From Mesocentrotus franciscanus (lineage: Eukaryota > Echinodermata > Echinoidea > Camarodonta > Strongylocentrotidae): a stretch of 64,000 nt of DNA. The stretch lies in the NCBI GenBank assembly GCA_037976565.1, contig CP137666.1:1579495-1643494 (forward strand), read 5' to 3'. The translations under genes were made by a program, and so were the position numbers. Every line of letters begins with the position of its first letter. The first letter of the stretch is position 1. This document shows positions 27,501 to 36,500 of the stretch, in pieces. The notes below the pieces were generated by a model, which searched no databases, was not told where the DNA came from, and saw only the letters and a program-made list of their open reading frames with translations.

Positions 27501-30500
27501 TATATATATATAAGAGGAAGGGGGAGAGCAGCCGGGTCACCGTGCCCCAGAAAAGGAATACCCCCGTCTTCATTCGGCAATAATCGGGCAAAAAAGCCGC
27601 AATTTGGGGCCAAAAGGTAAATAAATTTAAACTGGGAAAGTGGAAAATAAAACAGCTGTGAAATAACGACTACAGAATATCCCTCGCTGTTCTTTTTCGA
27701 TAAGCCTAATATATAACCCGGGTGTAACCATAACAAACCTGTCACATGCTTTTGTTTTTATATTTTTACCTCTGACATTTATACCTCTGGCATTTTTACC
27801 TCTGACATTTATACCTCTGGCATTTTTACCTCTGACATTTTTACCTCTGACATTTTTACCTCTGACATTTTTACCTCTGACATTTTTACCTCTGACATGT
27901 TTACCTCTGACATTTTTACCTCTGACATTTTTTCCTCTGACATTTTTACCTCTGACATTTTTTCCTCTGACATTTTTTCCTCTGACATTTTTACACCGAG
28001 CCCGCTCATTTATCTCACCACCTGGTCAACAGTTGCAGATTAGCGCATAACTTTTCGGCTTGGAGCATGGGGTCAAAGGAAAGCGGCTTTATTCCACTCC
28101 TTTCTTTCACCTCCCTGGTTGACCATAGCGAGAAAAGGGTTGAAACCATGTCCCATCCACTTCCAGACAGCTTCTCTTTTGTCATAACATTGTGTGTTAT
28201 TGTTTGTTTTCAGTACATGTACAATGAAAATATCCTCGAGAAGAATGTCAGTGTCGCTGTACAGAGGAATGGACAGAACAGCATAGATGACCTGTCAGAA
28301 ACGCATGGTAAGCCCATAGCTGTCTAACATATAATCATGTAACATTTTACAAGGAGTCAATGGTAAAGTATTAAATTATAATTTTAGACAGGTGATATTG
28401 GATTTCATATCCAATTAAGTATTCACAAATTTCTGCTTCAAAAACATGTTGAAATCTTTAAAAAATTATCGTAAAAGTGAATTGTGAGTAAACTAGTAGA
28501 CAAACGTAAAGAAAGTGAGGCAAGCCCAAATGCTAATTCTGAATTAAATTTTCATTTGAACAATTTTCCTTTTGAATTTTTAAATATTGTAATTAAAAAC
28601 TATTAGAATGTGTCATAAACAAGTACACCTGTGCATGCAGTTTTGGGGATGAATTTACTTCTTCTGTAATAACTTAATTTTTGTGATCCTTCCCTGGGAG
28701 GTTGTATTATGTCTACTCTTTATCACTATGGTATTTGAGAAAATGGTAAGTCTTAAGGATTGATAATGATCCGTATCCAGTTTTGAAATTCTTACAATAA
28801 GGTGAATTACTGGTATGTACTCTGGCACCAGTTACATGACAGCAGTATTCTTGTGAATGCTATTGCATGTTTAAAAAGTCTTTTCAAAAATGTCATTGTG
28901 AAATTGTAACAATTGTCTCATATGTCATTAAAAATCAGTAAAAAATGGGTCTGAAGAAAGAGTAGATTTCTCAGCTGCATTTAATGGATATTTTGAATGA
29001 AGATTTGTTGTTTTTGTTGAATTGCAGTTACCCTTTATAAGTGTTCAGTTAACAGTGGAAGTTGCAGTCGATGCCTTTCCCAAGATGCAACTCCATCCAT
29101 CTTGAAGTGCGGTTGGTGTGGTGATGACTGCAATGTCATTCAAAGTGATGTTTGTCAGAACAACCAGTTTCTCCATCAGAATGAGACACAGCTATGTTCA
29201 GCACCAGTTATCACTGATGTAAGAGAATATTTGCTCATACAGGATATAAATCCAAACTATTAAGTATTTCAGATATGCCACGGTAAACCGCAATCGTTCT
29301 TTTTTATGATGAAGCAGGTGTAAAACGCTTCACATTTCTGTATGTTATAACACATGCAGAGTTTATAAAGTGAATATTCGTATGGCCTTTGTATCGCGCA
29401 GTTGTCATTCATATACACGTTTTAAAAAACGGCATGGCTTACCGCGGCATGTCTGAACAAGCCTTATACCTTTAGAAAACTTTGTAATGTTTAGAATTAT
29501 TTCATATACATGTACATATAATTGGTATTCATTGATGGTATTATACATGTACACACACATAAAGAATCTTATATTTGACACATGATGAGTACAAACAAAC
29601 AAATCTTCTTAAATTTGGAATTATTCCTTTTAACAGTAGCGATAGACTGAAGTAGTATGATATAAAGAGATATGATGGGATCAATTTATTATTTCTTTTT
29701 GCTTTTCTTGAAGTTTCACCCTTGTCAGGTCCTATCAATGGCCGTACAAGATTAGAAATCATTGGAACCGACATAGGAGTGGTATTTGATGATGTACTTC
29801 AAATTCTTATTCAAGATTTGGAGTGCGATTTGACAGACATGGGCGAATATTACCAGCCAGGACAGAGGTAAATATCATAATATTTACTCTTATTTATTAA
29901 TTTTATTTCTCTTTTTCTGACTGATGTATATTACATATTTTTTTACAATGTAGTTGTTAACATTGTACAAAATACACGTACATACATGTTCATCTCATAA
30001 TAACCTTGTTTTGATAATCATGTAAAAGGAGTAATTAATTGTGTATAGCTTATATGGAATGAGTTAATGCATTTCATCATTTATACGACTGCATATAATA
30101 GTGTTAAAAATTGAATTCATCTGCGTACATAAATTTATGTTTTGAAATTTTTGACGGTCTTCTTCTGGGGTTGGTTTCTTTTATCTTTCATAAAATCTTT
30201 CAAAGAAAAATGAAAAAATGAAATTGAAGAAAAGTGTGATTATTGCATATATTTTGAAAGAATAGCAGGGCCAAGGTTACACTTGAATGCATTTAATTAG
30301 TTATTATATCCCTCTGCTAAGGCACACTTATGCAGTGTTCATTTGTCAATAATAATAATATGTAACATTTGTATAGCTAGCGCTTGATCGATACTGCCTT
30401 TCTAAGCCCTTTACATTGAAATCGGTCATTGGATTTTCAGTTGCTAATCCGCATGTGAAAGTGCACAAGCTCCACTCCCTTTTGCCTAGGTCACAAATAT

Positions 30501-33500
30501 ACCGGGCCCCGTACGATTTTCCCTACCCGGGGCTTGCCGTAAATTGTATAGACCGTACGGGACCCTTCCGATTTTCATTTCTACGGCATGTGTGGTCACA
30601 TATTTTGCGGCACCCGGGAGATGCCCGGTGAAAATCGGTCGAGTGAAAATACAAGGGTGCCGGCCGGGTGCCGTGCGGTGCGCTGAACTATGTGTCCTCT
30701 GACATCCGGGCCCCCTGTATTTAAAGCTGCGTTGTACATTGATAATAGACAGAAAAAAATCATGAAGGGCCCGTTCGGGCACCGTCCGGTGCCCCACGGG
30801 CCATTTACGGGCTTCCTACGGCCTAACGGTCAGATGAAAACGCTGGGAGAATTGGGAGCAGCCAACTCAGCACCACCGCGCCCGTACGGCTGGTGAAAAA
30901 TGTCCCGGCGCCCGTAGGAACTGTACGGGAGCCTGCCGAAAAATTCCCAAAATATCTGTTTTTACTCGCCGTACGGGCCAGGAGTGTATGTGAAAGCCCC
31001 ATATGGAGTATTCTGGCCAAACGCCATTTTACAAGCACACACATGCCAATCCAACTACATTAATGCTCACACATCCTATACTGGGTACCCATTTAACACC
31101 GTGGTGGAGAGTGGCAAATGTTGTTATTAAATATCTTGCCAAATGACATTATTGCCGTTGCGAGAATAGAACTGCTAACCATGTGATCCACAGTCTGGTG
31201 ACGTATCCATTAGACCACGACACTTCTACATAATATGCTACTGAAACTTATAAATTGAGCCTGTTTATTTAAGACTAGATGTGTCAGGGAGAAAATGCCT
31301 TCAATATATTTCCATGAAATGTATTGATCTTGTATAGCATTTCCTGTAGTTGTGCCAGTGGTAATAGTGATACTACATTTCGTAAAGCGCTCATATCAAC
31401 CATGCAAAGTGCTCAAGGACCTCCTACATTACCCGGTTCTAGCTAGGCTACCAAATCCGGTGCTCACAGCATTCAAGTATTTCCCTCCTATCGGTGCTCT
31501 TTTAACACCATGGTTGAGAGTGGTAAATGTACATTGTGTAGATTAATGTCTTTCCAAAGGCCGTTAGTGCTGAGACAGGGATTCAAACCCTGTACCCCGT
31601 GGTTCACAGTCTGGAGACTTGTCCACTTGCCCAAAACACCTCTTGTATAATTTCTTTACTTGAATGTGGTACATAAATAAAATCATTGTGAATGGCAAGA
31701 ATATATAATGACATTTTGAGGTAGAAAAATGTTTTTTAGGGTCACAAAGTCATTGGTCAATTAACATAGGGCTGTATTTGCCAATATGATAGGTACACAT
31801 GTAATATGTTATTATCCTTTTTTTCTTCTTCTTTTTTTTAACAGTGTAAGCTGTATGACAGATAGATCTACTGAAGTAATATCAGGACGCATTGAAATCA
31901 CAGTGGTGTCAGGCGAAGGAAATAAGACAGGGCAGAGCACTACAGAATTTCAGTATAGGGTGAGTAAGATGAAAACTTAATTTTAATCCCTCTGCCGATG
32001 TTGTGCCAGAGGCATTATTTCATTTTGTTTTAATGTGGTCTTTGTTTAAATTGAATTGAATTGAATGTAATGGTTTATATGATTAACAAAATAACTGCAG
32101 CTGAAATACATTTACGATGTTATAAAAAGTCTTAGTGTAGACTTTAATATTGTAGCTGAAGTATTAGGATATTAGTGTTGAGTGAAACTATGGAAATATA
32201 ATAATAATGAAAAGTGTATTCTTGTATAGCGCTCAATAGCTCATATCTGTCAGAAATGCAACTCCTGGGGGGTGTTTCATCAACTAAAATCGAAATCGAT
32301 TTTAGGCCCTTAAAATCGATCGAATCGATTTTAAGATCGATTTTAGGGCTTAGTGAAACACCCCCCTGGCGCTCCCGATTATTACCCTGGCTTTAGCACG
32401 GCTGCCATTACGGCACTCTAGCGTTTCAAGTAATTAATTCCTGCCAGGTACCCATTTACATCACGTGGGTTGAGTGTGGCAAATGTAGGCCAGTGTCTTG
32501 CCTAAGGACATTATTGCCGCGGCGGGACTCGAACCGCGGACCTTTTGATCCACAGTCCGATGACGTATCCGCTCGACCATTGATATAGCATACGATGGAC
32601 ATGTATACAGAGTCTGATATTGTCAGGAATACTCTTTATAATTTCACTGATAAGCTATGAGTACATGTATATGTGTTCATGTACATTCTGAAAATATTTT
32701 AATTCTTCTATGGGAGGGGATTTAATGTTCCAAAATTAATTGCCTAGATCAAGATGTGAATCCCTAACTTAAGGTTCATCTGTGAAAAAAAATGTAAAAG
32801 AAGCTAATTTCAACTGATTTTGGTAGGTATGGGTATGAACAACTATCAAAAAAAGAAAGGAGGGATAGAGGTTGGGGGATTTTTTTTTTAATTAGAGGTC
32901 AAAGGTCATTGACCTCTGCCTAAATCACTAAAAGTTGTATTTCAGAAAGAAAAAAATGGTATATAAATGATCTTGGTGTCAAAATGCACAAGATTACAAA
33001 GGAAGATAACATAGAATAACTACTTACCCTTAGAACAAAATCCTGACCTCTGAAAATGAGGTAAAAGGAAAAAAATAGACGTTTTATCACTAAAATGTCA
33101 TTTTAGTAACAGGGAAATTACCATATTATATAAAAATGAGCACAACCAAATCGAAGAGGCTAATTTCAACTTATTGTGGCGGGTATAGGGGTTATTTATT
33201 CCAAGAGCAGAGGGGAAGGGGAAATTTTCCTTTCTGAGGGTCAAAGGTCATTGACCCTGCACTAAAACACTATAAATTGTATCTCAGCAACAGCATGTTT
33301 TACATTAGGCCTAGATGATATTGGTGTTAAAATACCAGAATTATACTAGGAGACAAACCAAATATCCTCCAAGCCTCACAACAACTTCTAACTTCTGCCC
33401 CCTTAACAATTTGAGATGCCTTGATGAACAGAGGCAAATCAAATGTTATTATTGCTGGGATTGGTATGTTCCTTTGATAGCTTTCATGGTGGTGGTGTAT

Positions 33501-36500
33501 ACTATCTGCATGTCATTAGGATTCGCATTGATAGAAGATTTCAATGCTAGTCCGTTTTATTTCTGATGCATGCATGAACCCCATGACGTTGGGATGAACG
33601 GTTCTTCCTTCTACCCATCCATTGTACCAGTCTATGACAGATACATTTGTTGGAATGGATCTTTCTGGTATTTTGTGCTGAAGCTCTTCATACTTAATGA
33701 GTTTTGTGTCCAGTAGAGCATTTGTTCGTTGAGGCACGTAGTTTTGCAGACCTTCCATATTTGACAGAGTATCACTCTTCACGATTGGCTTTCTCTGCAA
33801 CATCCTATTCTCATCAACTTCAACTTCAAGTGCATTGGCACTTTCTGGAGTGGTAACTTTGATTTGCCCCATGGCATGAAAACTTGACTCTCCATCTAAT
33901 GTAATCAAATCATGATCCATGTTGTCACCAATGTGTTGCTCTACCTGCTTCTCAAGGACTGCCATTGACGCTGCATTTGTGTTATTAGTCGAGTAAATGT
34001 ACCTATACTTGTAGTTCACTGTCTCTTTTTGACTTTCACATATGCCTAGCAATCAGCTTATCTGAAATAAACTTGTGATCAAGGTATATGCTCATGCCAA
34101 GCTGGAAAGGCATCTTAGATGATCTTGGGCGTTGTGAAGATATGATATTCTGCCCTGCAACATTTCGTCTAACGGATGAATGAGGCATTAAGCATGTTAA
34201 CATCAGTTCAAGATTATCTGGCAGCTCATACATTGATGCCATTTTCTTTGAGCGAAGGAAAGTCATCTTTGCTGAAATTAATGCACTTGATGTCATTGAT
34301 AATGAGTGAAGCCGCTGTTTCGATGATGGTTCTTTTCTTTGCATCCTTATCCTATATGACAAGAATTTTAATTTCTTCTACTTCCAGTTTAATTATGAGC
34401 ATTTTGACACAAAGATCATCCATGTACCTTTGACCCCAAGAAAGAAAGAAATTTCCCCTCCCCCTCTGCTCTTGGAATAAATAATAACCCCCATACCCGC
34501 CACGTAAGTTGAAATTAGCCTCTTCGATTTGTTTGTGCTCATTTTATATAATATGGTAGTTTTCTTGTTATAAATATGACATTTTAGTAATTAAATTGTT
34601 TTTGACCTTTGACCTCATTCTCGGAGGTTAGGATGTGGTCCCAAGGGTCAATAATTATTTCATGTCATCTTTTTTTGTAATTCTGCTCATTTTGACACCA
34701 AGATAATCTGTGTACCATATTTTGTTGCTGAAATATAATTTTTAGTAATTTAGGCAGGGTCAATGACCTTTGACCTCTAATAAAATATCCCCAACCCCCA
34801 TTCCTCCTTCCTTTTTTTGCTTGTTGTCCATACCCATACCCACTAAAATCAGTTGAAATTAGCTTCTTTTTATTTTTTCACAGATTGGCTCAATATATGG
34901 CTAAAATAGATGTAATGATATGTTTGAACATCCATTTGATGTCATATCCTTTGAAATAAAAGTATATACAATACGATGACATGTTATCGTCTCTGATAGG
35001 ATCCTGTGATCACAGGGTTTGATCATAGAGAAGGACCAGTGGCAGGGGGTACAGAAATCACTATCAGTGGCATGTACTTGGACACTGGAAGGGACATCGC
35101 TGCGAGATTCGGAGATGCAGATTGCGTAGAGATGTATGTAATGTGTAGTGTATTCAATGGTTGATGTAATTATTTTGTAAAGTCCACCATAGCCACAATT
35201 TACTGTTTAATGCTACGGTCACAAAGGTCCGTACGAACGATAATTTCGTACGAATCTCCCTGTTTTTCCATTGTCTTCCCGAATTTCCATTGTCTGAAAA
35301 TCGTTCGTACGGCGTTCGTAGCAGTTCGTAATGGCATTTGTGACCGAGGCTTAAACTTTAATTGTTTTTATTAGTAATGAAGCGCATTAGGCTACTGGGA
35401 ATATTTTGTATAGTTAATGGGCCTTGAGAAATACTTCATTGTACACATGTGTTCATTGATACAATTGTGAAAGTATTTTTAATGAAAATTCATATCCATT
35501 CAGGAAAGTCTCCATAAATTCACACAAATGTCTTTTTAAAGGTAGGATCTACTTGTACGTATATGTATGTATATATATATGTATGAAAATATGAAAATTA
35601 CTCAATATATAGAGGGAGAGAGAAAGAGAGAGAGAGAGAGAGATAGACAGACAGATAAACAGGCAGACAGACAGAGATTGAGTGAATATGTAAGTGGATA
35701 TTATTTGCTATTTTGCAGCTCTGTTCAAGACACATTTGTAACTTGCATCACAAGCACTATACCAGAGATAATCTTGGCCATGGCATTTGATGGAGAAGAA
35801 AGACAATTCAGCGGTTACGCCTTTACCTACAAGCCAAATCCAAGGATTAGTGACATTGATAGGAAAACATCTATCATGTCGTAAGTAAAGTACTGATGGC
35901 AGGGGGGAGGTCCCAAAATAAAATTCAAACATGGTTTATTTCTAATACACCCTTTCACGGTTAAGGCCACTATTTTAATTTGCGAGTAAACATTGCGTCG
36001 TCAATGTTTTCAGATGCGCATGTATTGGTTGCATTACTGCCTGTGCTGTGCGCTCACATCATATTGACATGGGCGCCATCTTAAATTACGAGTAAAAAAC
36101 TTTGTTTACTCGTAATTTAGTGTCAGCGCATGCGCACTCTTTTAACCGTGAAAGGGTGTATTCGATACCAGTGATTTTCAAATGTTGCTGAAGTGACATG
36201 ATTTTTCGGGATTTTTTCAAACTTTTTTTGTAAATTATACTTTTTTATGCGTTTGTTGGAAAATGACAAATTCCCAAATTTACAGTTAGGCAAAAAATAT
36301 GCTTATTCAGAAGCCTACATGTCAGGGCCCGCCGAACGGCGAGGTTCGGGGTAAACAGAGCTCTCCCTCACTTTTTTAAAAGTATGTTAAAGAGAAATAG
36401 AAAGGAAGAAATAATAGTGACCTGCCAGTGTCACAAATGAGGTATAAAAGTATGCTCATCTGACCGTAATTAAATGCCAAAAACCCTTGAGCTTGCGGGG

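Noticed and set aside
27809..28009. 66-codon frame of MSEVK/MSEEK repeats
   Set aside because: The 15-base period of the minisatellite keeps any frame open; the same happens in the other array at 24359-24658.
30486..31044. Open frames of 70-100 codons on both strands
   Set aside because: They arise from GC-rich word repeats poor in stop codons and have low-complexity translations.
34176..34433. 85-codon frame on the + strand
   Set aside because: Shadow of the - strand mobile-element ORF.
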